Assembly (NCBI GenBank): GCA_018812525.1 | Contig: JAHJDE010000085.1 | Span: 1 to 56,871, forward strand | Source: Gammaproteobacteria bacterium | Lineage (GTDB): Bacteria; Pseudomonadota; Gammaproteobacteria; Chromatiales; Chromatiaceae | Direction of reading: 5' to 3' | Length of the DNA: 56,871 nucleotides | Shown: in pieces, positions 37,001 to 45,915 of the stretch | Numbering within the stretch: the stretch's first letter is position 1 | Layout of the letters: the number at the start of each line of letters is the position of its first letter | The notes under the pieces: model-generated | What the model was told of the DNA's origin: nothing | Seen by the model: the letters and a program-made list of their open reading frames with translations, nothing else | The model's database searches: none | Made by a program: the position numbers and the translations under genes

Positions 37001-37145
37001 TCAAGCCATCCGTGCCGCAATAGAGATCGGCCACACAGCCCTTGCGGAAGTGGTCGAGCCCCCGCGCCACCAGGGATTCATCGGCGATGGCGTGCAACTG
37101 CTCGGCGTCGAAGAGATAGGGGTCCTGCTCGGGGGAGGTTGACAT
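34083..37145 (-). CDS. SNF2-family helicase with two SWIM zinc fingers
   Basis: The 1020-residue protein has two SWIM-type CxCx(n)CxH motifs (ADCPCGAEGPVCRHG near residue 90; YCTCPDFAHNQLGTCKH near 185), then a SNF2 ATPase core with ADDMGLGKTLQ (Walker A), LDEAQRIKN (motif II), SGTPLEN and the C-terminal IARIHRLGQKETVQ. A long acidic and helical tail follows. Such proteins remodel protein-DNA complexes; the exact role is unknown. ATG 37145 has GGAG eight bases upstream. It diverges from the GCS2-type gene. It is chromosomal SNF2, with no DISARM or other defence genes beside it. Confidence 0.88.
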   Translation of the reverse strand: MSTSPEQDPYLFDAEQLHAIADESLVARGLDHFRKGCVADLYCGTDGLSASVEDLDDEEPYVVMLSYDSDGNLVADCPCGAEGPVCRHGVAVLFAYGARASEGATLADAVGLALEERAQRGRTEVQVEKIGAGDVFGLWHTQSVKSASHFPRSYQVHIRSLRKRANYCTCPDFAHNQLGTCKHIEAVLHKLGKRPDFARLSAQSTPYPYAHLSWEVEEAPAILLHRSDPLPPGLDTLLDEYFDETGRFRGRLPEEFFRFADRVRDRDDFDLGEDVVAHVNHLAESAARRLRARELGEQIGTAGGRLPGIRVRLYPYQAEGVAFLTANGRALLADDMGLGKTLQAISAAVWLQRNAGAERILVICPASLKHQWAREIERFSGQPVNVVQGGPEARAAQYRRGAGFTIINYELVLRDLSLINENLRPDLLILDEAQRIKNWRTKIASAVKLIPSRYAFVLSGTPLENRLEDLYSLMQVVDPKALGPLWRYLVDFHVTDDRGKVLGYRNLSELRRRLAPVMLRRDRRLVSDQLPQRIQQRLDLPLTEKQRELHDAALSAAASIGAISKRRPLTPGEQNRLMATLQQARMAANAAGLIDDSIQGAPKLDELENLLDELCLQGGRKAVVFSQWTRMTEMAEERLSAMGLGCVRLHGGVPTAKRGDLTDRFREDDGVQVFISTDAGGVGLNLQNASVLVNLDIPWNPAVLEQRIARIHRLGQKETVQIILMVSSDSYEERVYGLVRNKQALFDNVVNPDGGEDVVGVSRKLLEVLLEDLEEEKPRYSVRNEVPPADEDATTADEDGGAEAGKAPAPEPDRALEQSLAQLIGEIQRSFGPRLKRIMGSGGGLLAVLDRVDEEAEAAAISLSQQSDPPITVALVDLLSLRSLERLGAASPVQAGPSFYEADTAAPSPAERLNALARERLAAAELLIEQQCQTPGLELLVSSLLAGAASRAGLLKPPATEEAPAWLFIEAVPSGRLNHEQAGLIMRAIAHAQAGEVPEREWPRLLDEARSFILSDCASP

Positions 37146-37239
37146 GGTTTTCTCCTGCTTTGATGGGGCGACGGAACCGGGGCATTTTACCCCCAATCCC
37201 CACTCGCATTTCACCCGCCCCCTGCCCATACTTCCGCCC

Positions 37240-38661
37240 ATGGGCACAGAGATCTCGCAGAGCCATTTCGAACCGGCCGATTTCGCGGCCTTCCAGCGGC
37301 GCCTGGCCGAGGAGACTGCCTTGCTAGGCCGCTGGCTGCGGGAGGCAAGCCTCCCTGTCCGGCCAACGCAGGGGGGTTATGAGCTGGAGGCCTGGCTGAT
37401 CGACCGGGAGGGTCTGCCGGCCCCGGCCATCGAACGGCTGCTGCCGCTGCTGAATGATGATCATGTGGTGCCCGAGCTGGCCCGCTTCAACATCGAATTG
37501 AACGGCAACGCCTTCGACCTGCAGGGCGATGCCCTATCGCGCATGTACACCGAGATCGGCTCGGCCTGGACCGCGGCCCGCCGGGCTGCACAGATCCTGG
37601 ACCTGGACCTGTTGATGATCGGCATGCTGCCCACCGTCGAGCAGAAGGACTTCAACCTTGGCGCCATGTCACCCCTGCAACGCTACCGCGCCCTCAACGA
37701 ACAGGTCTTCCAGTTACGCCAGGACATGCCTATTCAACTGGACATCGAGGGCCGGGACCATCTGCGCCTCAGCCATCAGGATGTCATGCTGGAGGCGGCG
37801 ACCACCTCCTTCCAGATCCACCTGCGCACCACCGGCAGCGACGAGACCGTCCGCCTCTACAACGCCTCCAAGGTCGTCTCCGGCCCCCTGGTGGCGCTCA
37901 CCGCCAACTCCCCCTTTTTGTTTGGGCACGACCTCTGGGCCGAGAGCCGCATCCCGGTCTTCGAACAGGCCATCGTCATCGGCCAATCGGATCTGACCAA
38001 GCGGGTCAGCTTCGGCATCAAGTACGCCGAGGGCTCCATCCTGGAGGTCTTCGAGGCCAACCTGAACCGCTATCCGATCCTGCTGCCGGTCATCTTCGAT
38101 GAACCGCCCGAGGCACTGGCCCACCTGCGGCTGCACAACGGCACCATCTGGCGCTGGAACCGCCCCCTGGTCGGATTCGACGCCGACGGCGCGCCCCATC
38201 TGCGCATCGAGCACCGGGTAGCGCCCTCGGGCCCGACCAGCCTCGACCTGATCGCCAACGCCGCCTTCTACTTCGGCGTCACCCGTGCGCTGCTGGAGGC
38301 AGAGGTCCCCATCGAGACGCAAATTCCCTTCGCGACCGCCTGCGACAACTTCTACCGCTGCGCCCGCGATGGACTGGATGCCCGCATCACCTGGAGCGGT
38401 GGGACTCAGGCCCCGGTCCGGGAACTGCTGCGCGACCTGCTCCTGCCCCAGGCCCGCTCGGGCCTGGCCGCCCTGGGGATCGACCGGGCCGAGATCGGCC
38501 AGTGGCTCGGCATCCTCGACGAACGCCTGGCCAGCGGCCAGAACGGCGCCACCTGGCAACGCCACCACCACGCCCGCAACGGTGGCGACCTGCGCGCCAT
38601 GACCCTGGCCTATCGGGAGCACCAGGAGAGCGGCCTGCCGGTACACCGCTGGCCCACCTGA
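37240..38661 (+). CDS. Glutamate-cysteine ligase family 2 (GCS2/YbdK-like) ligase
   Basis: The 473-residue protein has the GCS2 N-terminal motif as YELEAWLID, with LARFNIELNG, LDIEGRDHLRL and later LRIEHRVAPSGPT regions. GCS2 enzymes join a carboxylate and an amine with ATP; YbdK has weak glutamate-cysteine ligase activity. The substrate is not known here. ATG 37240 is preferred; an upstream frame lies in the divergent promoter region. It is followed after 22 bp by an AstE/aspartoacylase-like hydrolase, so the pair could form and break the same amide. Confidence 0.8.
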   Translation: MGTEISQSHFEPADFAAFQRRLAEETALLGRWLREASLPVRPTQGGYELEAWLIDREGLPAPAIERLLPLLNDDHVVPELARFNIELNGNAFDLQGDALSRMYTEIGSAWTAARRAAQILDLDLLMIGMLPTVEQKDFNLGAMSPLQRYRALNEQVFQLRQDMPIQLDIEGRDHLRLSHQDVMLEAATTSFQIHLRTTGSDETVRLYNASKVVSGPLVALTANSPFLFGHDLWAESRIPVFEQAIVIGQSDLTKRVSFGIKYAEGSILEVFEANLNRYPILLPVIFDEPPEALAHLRLHNGTIWRWNRPLVGFDADGAPHLRIEHRVAPSGPTSLDLIANAAFYFGVTRALLEAEVPIETQIPFATACDNFYRCARDGLDARITWSGGTQAPVRELLRDLLLPQARSGLAALGIDRAEIGQWLGILDERLASGQNGATWQRHHHARNGGDLRAMTLAYREHQESGLPVHRWPT

Positions 38662-38683
38662 GATTCTGGTAACTTTGCCCCCC

Positions 38684-39718
38684 ATGCTCAACGAACTCCA
38701 CCACATCCCTACCGGCCTGCTCGACCTCCGGGCCGAGCAACTGCTAGAGGCCCTCGGCAGTTCCACACTGATCCACCTGCCCGGCCGCCGGCCCGAGCCC
38801 CTGTTCGTCTCTGTCCTGCTGCACGGCAACGAGACCGCCGGTTGGGACGCGATCCGCCAACTGCTGCGCCATTACGCGCCAGGCGGCGGCCGGCTGCCCC
38901 TGCCCCGCGCCCTGAGCCTCTTCATCGGCAACGTCGCCGCCGCCGCCCGGAATGTGCGGCGCCTGGAAGGGCAGCCCGACTACAACCGAGTCTGGCCCGG
39001 CTGCGAAGGTAGCGAGTTCGCCGGCGATACCCCCGAACACGCCCTGATGCGGCGCCTGGTCGAGACCCTGGCCGGGCGCCACGTCTTCGCCAGCATCGAC
39101 ATCCACAATAACACCGGCCTCAACCCCCACTACGCCTGCGTCAACCGCCTCGACAACCGCTACCTGCATCTGGCCGCTCTGTTCGGCCGCACAGTGGTCT
39201 ACTTCACCCGCCCCTGCGGCGTCCAGTCCAACGCCATGGCCCGCATCTGCCCCTCGGTCACCCTGGAATGCGGCAAAACCGGCCAGAGCCTGGGGGCCGA
39301 GCACGCCATGGCCTATCTGGACGCCGCCCTGCACCTGTCGGGACTGCCCAGCCACCCGGTCGCGTCCCACGACATCGACCTCTTCCATACCGTCGCCATC
39401 GTCAAGGTACCGCCGGAGATACATTTCGGTTTCGATGACCCCGGCGCCGGACTCGATCTCCCCGGTGATCTGGAACGGCTCAACTTCCGCGAACTCCCCG
39501 AGGGCACAGTCCTGGCCCGCACCAAAGACAAGTCCATCATGCTCAGCGTCCGCGACGAGCAAGACCGCGACGTAACCGCCCTCTACCTGCAAGCCAACCA
39601 CGGCGAGATCCTCACCCGCCGCCCCCTCATGCCCTCCATGCTCACCACCAACGCTAACGCCGTGCGCCAGGACTGTCTCTGCTACTTCATGGAGCGCTAC
39701 CAGGACCACCTGCCCTAA
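38684..39718 (+). CDS. Succinylglutamate desuccinylase/aspartoacylase-family M14 hydrolase
   Basis: The 344-residue protein shows the zinc motif LLHGNETAGWDAI (HxxE), the third ligand in SIDIHNNTGLNP, and LECGKTG, where a catalytic Glu normally lies. These are family M14 features, and the fold releases acyl groups from amino acids. The substrate is unknown. It starts at ATG 38684 shortly after the GCS2-type gene, in one operon. Its stop is the last intact gene before the degraded IS island. Confidence 0.82.
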   Translation: MLNELHHIPTGLLDLRAEQLLEALGSSTLIHLPGRRPEPLFVSVLLHGNETAGWDAIRQLLRHYAPGGGRLPLPRALSLFIGNVAAAARNVRRLEGQPDYNRVWPGCEGSEFAGDTPEHALMRRLVETLAGRHVFASIDIHNNTGLNPHYACVNRLDNRYLHLAALFGRTVVYFTRPCGVQSNAMARICPSVTLECGKTGQSLGAEHAMAYLDAALHLSGLPSHPVASHDIDLFHTVAIVKVPPEIHFGFDDPGAGLDLPGDLERLNFRELPEGTVLARTKDKSIMLSVRDEQDRDVTALYLQANHGEILTRRPLMPSMLTTNANAVRQDCLCYFMERYQDHLP

Positions 39719-39858
39719 CTCAAGTTTGACATCCCCCCTGAAAATTCCGACGTTTTCTGGCGATAAGTCATTTTATTTTCGTGGGTGGTCTGCCGAAACT
39801 GAGATGTAGTGCCATAATATTCTGCGCGCTCCCTTGTGCCCTGCGGTGGCGTCGCAGG

Positions 39859-40377
39859 ATGTTCATTCGCCGCACAGCCACACGCAATACCGCCACGAAG
39901 GAGAGTTACCTCACCTTCCGCCTGGTGCGCTCCGTGCGCGTCGGTCGCCAGGTACGCCAGCAGACGGTGCTCAACCTGGGCCGCCACATCGAGCAGGTTC
40001 GGCTTGAGCACCACGGTCACCCTCTACGACCTGACCAACACCCATTTCGAGGGGGAGGCGCAGTCCAACCCCAAGGCCCGGCGCGGCCACTCCAAGGAGA
40101 AGCGCACCGACTGTCCCTTGCTGACCCTGGGGCTGGTGCTTGACGGCAGCGGCTTCGTGCGCCGCAGTGAGGTCTTCGCCGGCAACACAGCAGAGGCGAA
40201 GACCCTGGCGCCGATGCTGCGAGGGCTGGCCCGGTGTATCACCACAAGGAGAGCCGCTGCGACGGCCGCACCCTGCACGTGCGCAAGGCCACCCGCGCCG
40301 AGGGCGCCCAGCGCGACATCTACCGCGCTCTGGGTCTCGACGCCGCTCCGGGAGGGGTCAAGAAGATGATCGTCTAA
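39859..40377 (+). pseudogene. Degraded IS4-superfamily (IS1634-like) transposase
   Basis: Transposase segments occur in three frames: MFIRRTATRNTATKESYLTF at the start, LYDLTNTHFEG and CPLLTLGLVLDGSGFVRRSE in the middle, and VYHHKESRCDG with a C-terminal KATRAEGAQRDIYRALGL. Large internal parts, including most of the catalytic core, are deleted. It cannot encode an active enzyme. Likely end sequences (atgtagtgcca) lie at about 39806 and 40404. Confidence 0.8.
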
Positions 40378-40552
40378 ACCATCCCATCCGACTTTCGGCG
40401 AAAATGTAGTGCCACTCGCCGATGCCGTCAGTCATAACCGACGGAAAACAGGAGAGTTGCGGAAGGGGGGGGCAAACTTGGGCTAGGTGAACACAGTACT
40501 GCGCCCTTCTGGGCGATATGGGCTGGTGATTTTTCAAATCCGAGACTACACT

Positions 40553-40569
40553 TCTCCCAGATTGGGAGA
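40553..40569. promoter_or_regulatory. Inverted repeat before higB, candidate operator
   Basis: Seven-base arms tctccca/tgggaga with a 3-nt spacer overlap the ribosome binding site region of higB. Antitoxins of this class bind such palindromes to autorepress. Binding here is inferred. Confidence 0.45.
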
Positions 40570-40580
40570 TGTACAGAGCC

Positions 40581-40889
40581 ATGCGGGTTATTGCCAAAAG
40601 CACATTGCGGAAATTTTGGGAGCAACCTGCCTACCGGGATGCGCAGGGTCCGCTGGAAAGCTGGCATGACGAGGCGCTGAAATCGGCCTGGAACTCCCGG
40701 CAAGCCGTAAAGGACCAATTCCGTAGCGCAAGCATCTGTGGCAACAACCGGGTCGTGTTCAACGTTGCCGGCAACAAGTACCGGCTGGTTGTAGAGATGC
40801 AATACCGTTCGGGTATCGCCTGGGTAAAGTTTATCGGAACCCATGAGCAGTACGACAAAATTGACGTGGAGACCGTAAATGAATATTAA
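40581..40889 (+). CDS. higB: HigB-family mRNA interferase toxin
   Basis: The 102-residue protein begins MRVIAKSTLRKFWEQPAYRD and contains RVVFNVAGNKYRLVVEMQY and VKFIGTHEQYDKID, the RelE/HigB fold with its terminal histidine. HigB toxins cut mRNA on the ribosome. ATG 40581 is preferred over ATG 40569. Toxin precedes antitoxin, as usual for higBA, with an 11-base overlap. It sits in the IS graveyard, consistent with recent transfer. Confidence 0.85.
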   Translation: MRVIAKSTLRKFWEQPAYRDAQGPLESWHDEALKSAWNSRQAVKDQFRSASICGNNRVVFNVAGNKYRLVVEMQYRSGIAWVKFIGTHEQYDKIDVETVNEY

Positions 40890-41247
40890 ACCGATCCGTA
40901 GCGATGACGATTTACTGACAGCCTTCCGTCACCTCGAAGGGATTTTCCAGGCGGAAGCAGGCACGCTGGAGGCCGATGATGCCGAGATTCTGGTAACGCT
41001 CATTGAGGCCTATGAAAACAAGCATTACCCCATCGGACCTGCCGATCCCATCGAGGCCATCAAATTCCGGATGGAGCAGCAAGGCCTCTCACCTCGGGAC
41101 CTGGAGGCCTATATCGGCCCCAGTGGCCGGGTGTCAGAAGTATTGAACCGGAAACGCCCGCTCAGCCTGCGCATGGTAAAAAGGCTGCACAAGGGGCTGC
41201 GTATTCCCTACGAGAGCCTGTTGGGCGAGGGGAATTACATCGAATAG
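40879..41247 (+). CDS. higA: HigA-family antitoxin
   Basis: The 122-residue protein has an N-terminal segment of charged helices and then a Cro/C1-type helix-turn-helix (IKFRMEQQGLSPRDLEAYIG, then SEVLNRKRPLSLRMVKRLHK). It neutralizes HigB and represses the pair. It overlaps the toxin gene by 11 bases. The pair is complete and probably active. Confidence 0.85.
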   Translation: MNIKPIRSDDDLLTAFRHLEGIFQAEAGTLEADDAEILVTLIEAYENKHYPIGPADPIEAIKFRMEQQGLSPRDLEAYIGPSGRVSEVLNRKRPLSLRMVKRLHKGLRIPYESLLGEGNYIE

Positions 41248-41347
41248 GTTAAAGTTTCAGGGGAATGGGGGAACGTCACCTTGTATTCCTGGTTTCTATT
41301 AGCTCTCTTCCCAATGGCGGCGGCAGAGAAGTCTGGACAAAAAAAGC

Positions 41348-41430
41348 GCGGTAGGTTGGACTGAAGCACGAAGCCCATCAATGTGCGTTGACTCTTGTTG
41401 TTGGGCTTCCTAACGTCAGCCAACCTACGC
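41348..41430. repeat. gtaggttgg-type partial palindrome
   Basis: Arms gtaggttgg and ccaacctac flank an interior with cccatcaatg- and tgttgggcttc-type sequence. It is related to the element inserted between mshD and mshO. No coding content. Confidence 0.55.
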
Positions 41431-41473
41431 GCTGAAACCGTAAAAGTGTGGACCCAAAAATAATGATGGCGAT

Positions 41474-41662
41474 TATGTGTATTTAGCAAACTGTCACCGT
41501 AATTCCGTAATTCAGGAATACCGGGACAGGAATAGCGCGATCGTCGCAGCCTTCCGCAGTGGCGGCTATAGCATGCGTGAGATCGGCGACCATGTCAGAC
41601 TACATTACTCAAGGATTAGCCGGATCATTAAACTCGAACAGAAGGCACGGAGCAAGACCTGA
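41474..41662 (+). pseudogene. RAYT-like transposase C-terminal remnant with palindrome arm
   Basis: The open frame ends with SGGYSMREIGDHVRLHYSRI and the basic tail KLEQKARSKT, which resembles the C-terminal HTH of REP-associated tyrosine transposases. The HUH catalytic part is absent. The first 30 bases nearly equal one arm of the dnaE palindrome. A second, shorter remnant of the same tail lies at 56692-56744. Confidence 0.7.
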
Positions 41663-41682
41663 CCCCATCTCCACGAGATTTC

Positions 41683-44304
41683 CTACAACCGCTCCCGCAC
41701 CCAGCCTTCGACGGAGGCTAAAGCACCGGGTAAGGCAGCGGGATCGTTGCCGCCGGCCTGGGCCATGTCGGGCCGGCCGCCGCCCTTGCCGCCGACCTGT
41801 TCGGCCACGGCCTTGACCAGATCGCCAGCCTTGAAGCGGCTGATCAGATCACTGGTGACGCCGGCAATCAGGCTCACCTTGTCGTCGCCGACGGCGGCCA
41901 GCAGGATCACCGCGCTGCCCAGCTTGTTTTTGAGCTGATCCAGGGTCTCGCGCAGGGCCTTGGGATCGACGCCGTCCAGGGTGGCGGCCAGCAGTTTGAA
42001 GCCATCAATCTCGATGGCCTGGCCGGCCAGGTCGGAGCCCTGGCTGGAGGCCAGCTTGGACTTCAACTGATCCAATTCCTTCTCCAGACGACGACTGCGG
42101 TCCAGCACCTGGGCCAGCTTGTCGTCCAGGTCGTCGCGGCTCGACTTGATCAGATCGGCGATGCGGATCAGTTTTTCCTCGTCCGCCTCCACCCAGGTCA
42201 GGGCGTTCTCGCCGGTCAGGGCCTCGATGCGGCGCACACCGGAGGCGATCCCCTGCTCCGAGACGATCTTGAAGAGGCCAATATCGCCGACGGACCGCAC
42301 ATGGGTGCCGCCACAGAGTTCCACGGAGAAGTCGCCCATGCGCAGCACCCGAACGTGCTCGGTATACTTTTCGCCGAACAGGGCCATGGCCCCGGACGCC
42401 TTGGCATCCTCCAGGGACATGATGCGGGTCTCGACCATGTGGTTACGGCGTATCTCGCGGTTAACTATGCGCTCGATCTCGATCAACTGTTCACGCCGGA
42501 CCGGCTCGAAGTGGGAGAAATCGAAACGCAGCCGCTCCGGGTTCACCAGGGAGCCCTTCTGCTCCACATGCTCGCCCAGCACGGCCCGCAGGGCGGCGTG
42601 CATCAGGTGGGTGGCGGAGTGGTTGAGAGCAGTGGACAGACGCCTTTCACCGTTGACCCGTGCCTTGACCGGATCGCCGACGAACAACTCGCCGGACGTC
42701 AATCGGCCGATGTGGCCGAAGACGCTCCCACCCTGTTTGCGCGTATCGCTCACAGAGAACAGGCAGCCGTCGCCGGTCAGTTCGCCCGCGTCACCCGCCT
42801 GCCCGCCCGACTCGGCGTAGAAGGGGCTGACATCGAGCACCACCATCCCATCGTCGCCGGCGGCAAGGCTCTCCACGGATTCGCCATCCTTGAAGAGGGC
42901 AATGACCGTGGCTTCGTCCTCGACCCTTTCATAGCCGGTGAACTGGGTTTCACCCTCCAGGGCCAGGCTGATCGACTGGTTGGCGCCGAACTGGCTGGCG
43001 GCGCGGGCGCGCTCGCGCTGGGCCGCCATCTCCCGCTCGAAGCCCTCCTGGTCGATCTCAAGGCCGCGCTCGCGGGCGAAGTCCCCGGTCAGATCGGCCG
43101 GAAAGCCGAAGGTGTCATAGAGCTTGAAGACGGTCTCGCCAGGGATGCGTTTGCCCTCGAGGGCGGCCACCGCCTCCTCCAGCAGCCGCATGCCCTGTTC
43201 CAGGGTCTCGGCGAAGCGTTCCTCCTCCAGGCGCAGGACCCGTTCCGCCTGTTCCCGCCCTTTGACCAGCTCGGGATAGGCATCGCCCATGACCTCGCAA
43301 AGGGGGCGGACCAGCCGGTGGAAGAAGGGCTCCTTGCACCCCAGCATATAGCCGTGCCGAATGGCGCGGCGGATGATGCGGCGCAGGACGTAGCCGCGCC
43401 CCTCGTTGGAAGGCATGACCTCATCGACGATCAAAAAAACGGCCGAGCGGATGTGGTCGGCGATGACCCGCAGGGACTTCTCCTCCCGATCCTGGGTATC
43501 CGTCACCTCGGCTGCGGCATCGATCAGATGTTGGAAGAGATCAATTTCGTAGTTGCTGTGTACCCCCTGCATGACGGCGGCCAGGCGCTCCAGCCCCATG
43601 CCGGTATCCACCGAGGGCTTGGGCAGCGGGGTCATGTTGCCGCTCGCGTCCCGGTTGTACTGCATGAAAACCAGGTTCCAGATCTCGATATAGCGGTCCC
43701 CATCCTCCTCCGGAGTGCCAGGGGGACCGCCGTAGATGCCGGGACCGTGGTCGTAGAAGATCTCGGTACAGGGGCCGCAGGGACCGGTATCGCCCATGGT
43801 CCAGAAGTTATCGCTCTCATAGCGTTTGCCACCGGGCTTGTCGCCGATGCGGCTGAAGCGGTCGGAATCGACCTTGAGCTCCTTGAGCCAGATATCCGCC
43901 GCCTCCGTATCCTCGTCATAGACCGTGATCCAAAGGCGTTCCTTCGGCAGCCCCAGTCGCTCGGTCAGAAACTCCCAGGCATAGAAGATGGCATCGCGCT
44001 TGAAGTAGTCGCCGAAGCTGAAGTTGCCCAGCATCTCGAAGAAGGTGTGATGGCGCGCGGTATAGCCGACGTTCTCCAGGTCGTTATGCTTGCCCCCGGC
44101 GCGGACGCAACGCTGGGAGCTGGCAGCCCGTACATAGTCCCGCTTGTCCCGGCCGAGGAATACATCCTTAAAGGGAACCATGCCCGCGTTGGTGAACAGG
44201 AGGGTCGGGTCATCCTGGGGGATCAGGGTGCTGCTTGGGACTAACTCATGGCCCTTCCCGGCAAAGTAATCGAGAAAGGCCTTGCGTATCGCGCTGCTGT
44301 TCAT
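41683..44304 (-). CDS. alaS: Alanyl-tRNA synthetase
   Basis: AlaRS charges tRNA-Ala and edits Ser and Gly mischarging. The 873-residue protein has the class II core ([28 protein letters not shown]-type [14 protein letters not shown]), the editing domain with [12 protein letters not shown] and CGGTHVRS zinc ligands, and the C-Ala domain ([12 protein letters not shown]). It is complete. In E. coli and Pseudomonas csrA follows alaS; here the downstream region holds only higBA and mobile remnants. Confidence 0.98.
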   Translation of the reverse strand: MNSSAIRKAFLDYFAGKGHELVPSSTLIPQDDPTLLFTNAGMVPFKDVFLGRDKRDYVRAASSQRCVRAGGKHNDLENVGYTARHHTFFEMLGNFSFGDYFKRDAIFYAWEFLTERLGLPKERLWITVYDEDTEAADIWLKELKVDSDRFSRIGDKPGGKRYESDNFWTMGDTGPCGPCTEIFYDHGPGIYGGPPGTPEEDGDRYIEIWNLVFMQYNRDASGNMTPLPKPSVDTGMGLERLAAVMQGVHSNYEIDLFQHLIDAAAEVTDTQDREEKSLRVIADHIRSAVFLIVDEVMPSNEGRGYVLRRIIRRAIRHGYMLGCKEPFFHRLVRPLCEVMGDAYPELVKGREQAERVLRLEEERFAETLEQGMRLLEEAVAALEGKRIPGETVFKLYDTFGFPADLTGDFARERGLEIDQEGFEREMAAQRERARAASQFGANQSISLALEGETQFTGYERVEDEATVIALFKDGESVESLAAGDDGMVVLDVSPFYAESGGQAGDAGELTGDGCLFSVSDTRKQGGSVFGHIGRLTSGELFVGDPVKARVNGERRLSTALNHSATHLMHAALRAVLGEHVEQKGSLVNPERLRFDFSHFEPVRREQLIEIERIVNREIRRNHMVETRIMSLEDAKASGAMALFGEKYTEHVRVLRMGDFSVELCGGTHVRSVGDIGLFKIVSEQGIASGVRRIEALTGENALTWVEADEEKLIRIADLIKSSRDDLDDKLAQVLDRSRRLEKELDQLKSKLASSQGSDLAGQAIEIDGFKLLAATLDGVDPKALRETLDQLKNKLGSAVILLAAVGDDKVSLIAGVTSDLISRFKAGDLVKAVAEQVGGKGGGRPDMAQAGGNDPAALPGALASVEGWVRERL

Positions 44305-44401
44305 AGGGGAGTAGAAAACCGATGGCTTTGGAAAGCGTGAATGATGCCATAAAAGGCGAAGGCAAAAAATCGGGCAGATGGAGACTGTTAGTCCAGTAGG
44401 G

Positions 44402-44836
44402 TCAGGGATCGAACAGCAACGTGCGGATCATCTCGCCAGGGAAGCCCCGGTATTCGAGGAAGCGGGCGTGGCGGGCCTGTTCCTTGCGGTCGGCGCAGGG
44501 GCCGGGGCCGAACTTGCGGTCATGGGCGGCACGCATTGCCTCGAACCAATCCTGTTCGAGCGACTCCAGCGCCAGTTCAGCCTGATCCGGCGCCACCCCC
44601 CGCTCACGGAGTTCACTCCGGATGCGGACAGGGCCATAGCCCCTGTCGGCCCGCTGGGCCGCGTACTGTTCGGCGAAACGTGCGTCGCTGAGCAGCCCGC
44701 GCCCGGCCAGGTCATCGAGGACCTGACCCAGTGCCTCGGCGGCGTACTTGCCGGCCAGCTTGCGTTCCAGCTCGGCCCGGCTGTGTTCCCGGACCGCCAG
44801 CAGGCGGACCGCTGCCTGCTCTATTTCGCCGTTCAG
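44402..44836 (-). CDS. recX: RecX regulator with probable CTG start
   Basis: RecX inhibits RecA filament extension. The frame reads [20 protein letters not shown] at its start, then [44 protein letters not shown] and a C-terminal RYRG-type [12 protein letters not shown], giving 144 residues with no frameshift. No ATG, GTG or TTG occurs between the recA stop region and codon 81. The most likely start is the CTG that overlaps the recA stop (CTGA). The next usable start, a GTG 80 codons on, would remove most of the protein. Coupling to recA would favour initiation. Confidence 0.85.
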   Translation of the reverse strand: MNGEIEQAAVRLLAVREHSRAELERKLAGKYAAEALGQVLDDLAGRGLLSDARFAEQYAAQRADRGYGPVRIRSELRERGVAPDQAELALESLEQDWFEAMRAAHDRKFGPGPCADRKEQARHARFLEYRGFPGEMIRTLLFDP

Positions 44837-45873
44837 GCCGGGGCCTCCTCGACCTGGGGTTCATTCTCGCGGGCCATGGGCAGTTTGTCCGGGGTGACGG
44901 CGGTACGAATCTTGGCCTCGATATCGGCGGCCATGGCCTTGTTTTCCCTGAGGTACTGGCGCACGTTCTCCTTGCCCTGACCGATGCGGTCCTTGCCGTA
45001 GCTGTACCAGGCGCCGGCCTTCTCGATGATGTTGTACTGCACGCCCAGGTCGATCAGCTCGCCCTCCTTGGAGATCCCCTCGCCGTACATGATCTCAAAA
45101 TTGGCCTGCTTGAACGGCGGGGCGACCTTGTTCTTGACCACCTTGACCTTGGTCTCGTTGCCGATGACCTCATCGCCCTTCTTGATGCTGCCGATGCGGC
45201 GGATGTCGAGGCGCACGGAGGCGTAGAACTTGAGGGCGTTGCCGCCGGTGGTGGTCTCCGGGCTGCCGAACATGACCCCGATCTTCATGCGAATCTGGTT
45301 GATGAAGACCACGATACAGTTGGTGCGCTTGATGTTGGCAGTGAGCTTGCGCAGGGCCTGGGACATCAATCTTGCCTGAAGTCCCACATGGGAGTCGCCC
45401 ATATCGCCCTCGATCTCGGCCTTGGGCGTCAGGGCTGCAACAGAGTCGATCACCACCATGTCGACGGCGCCGGAACGCACCAGCATGTCGGTGATTTCCA
45501 GGGCCTGTTCGCCGGTGTCGGGCTGGGAGACCAGCAGCTCATCGATGTTCACGCCCAGTTTCTGGGCATAGACAGGATCGAGGGCATGCTCGGCATCGAC
45601 GAAGGCGGCGGTGCCGCCCCGCTTCTGCACCTCGGCCACGGCGTGCAGGGTCAGGGTGGTCTTGCCGGAAGACTCCGGGCCGTAGATCTCGACCACACGC
45701 CCCTTCGGCAGGCCCCCTACGCCCAGGGCCAGGTCCAAGCCAAGCGATCCGGTGGAGATGGTTTCGATGTTCATGCCGGTGGTATCCCCCATGCGCATGA
45801 CCGACCCCTTGCCGAACTGCTTCTCGATCTGACTCAGGGCCGCCGCCAGGGCCTTCTTGCGATTCTCGTCCAT
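44833..45873 (-). CDS. recA: Recombinase RecA
   Basis: RecA forms the filament for homologous recombination and induces SOS. The 346-residue protein has Walker [10 protein letters not shown], the L1/L2 regions ([18 protein letters not shown] and [16 protein letters not shown]) and an acidic C-terminus. ATG 45873 matches the family; the frame upstream is open through a repeat and is rejected. The leader carries a sense-oriented five-hairpin element 42 nt from the start. I see no CTGT-N8-ACAG LexA box in the leader. Confidence 0.98.
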   Translation of the reverse strand: MDENRKKALAAALSQIEKQFGKGSVMRMGDTTGMNIETISTGSLGLDLALGVGGLPKGRVVEIYGPESSGKTTLTLHAVAEVQKRGGTAAFVDAEHALDPVYAQKLGVNIDELLVSQPDTGEQALEITDMLVRSGAVDMVVIDSVAALTPKAEIEGDMGDSHVGLQARLMSQALRKLTANIKRTNCIVVFINQIRMKIGVMFGSPETTTGGNALKFYASVRLDIRRIGSIKKGDEVIGNETKVKVVKNKVAPPFKQANFEIMYGEGISKEGELIDLGVQYNIIEKAGAWYSYGKDRIGQGKENVRQYLRENKAMAADIEAKIRTAVTPDKLPMARENEPQVEEAPA

Positions 45874-45915
45874 TGGGTTGCCTCCAACCGGTGAAAAAAC
45901 GAATCTAAAGAGGAA

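Noticed and set aside
34083-37145. SNF2 helicase as part of a defence system such as DISARM
   Set aside because: No methylase, phospholipase-D or other defence gene is adjacent; the neighbours are rpsP and metabolic genes.
44402-44596. recX as a truncated 64-residue gene
   Set aside because: The same frame continues unbroken to the recA stop with clear RecX sequence, so a rare start is simpler than truncation.
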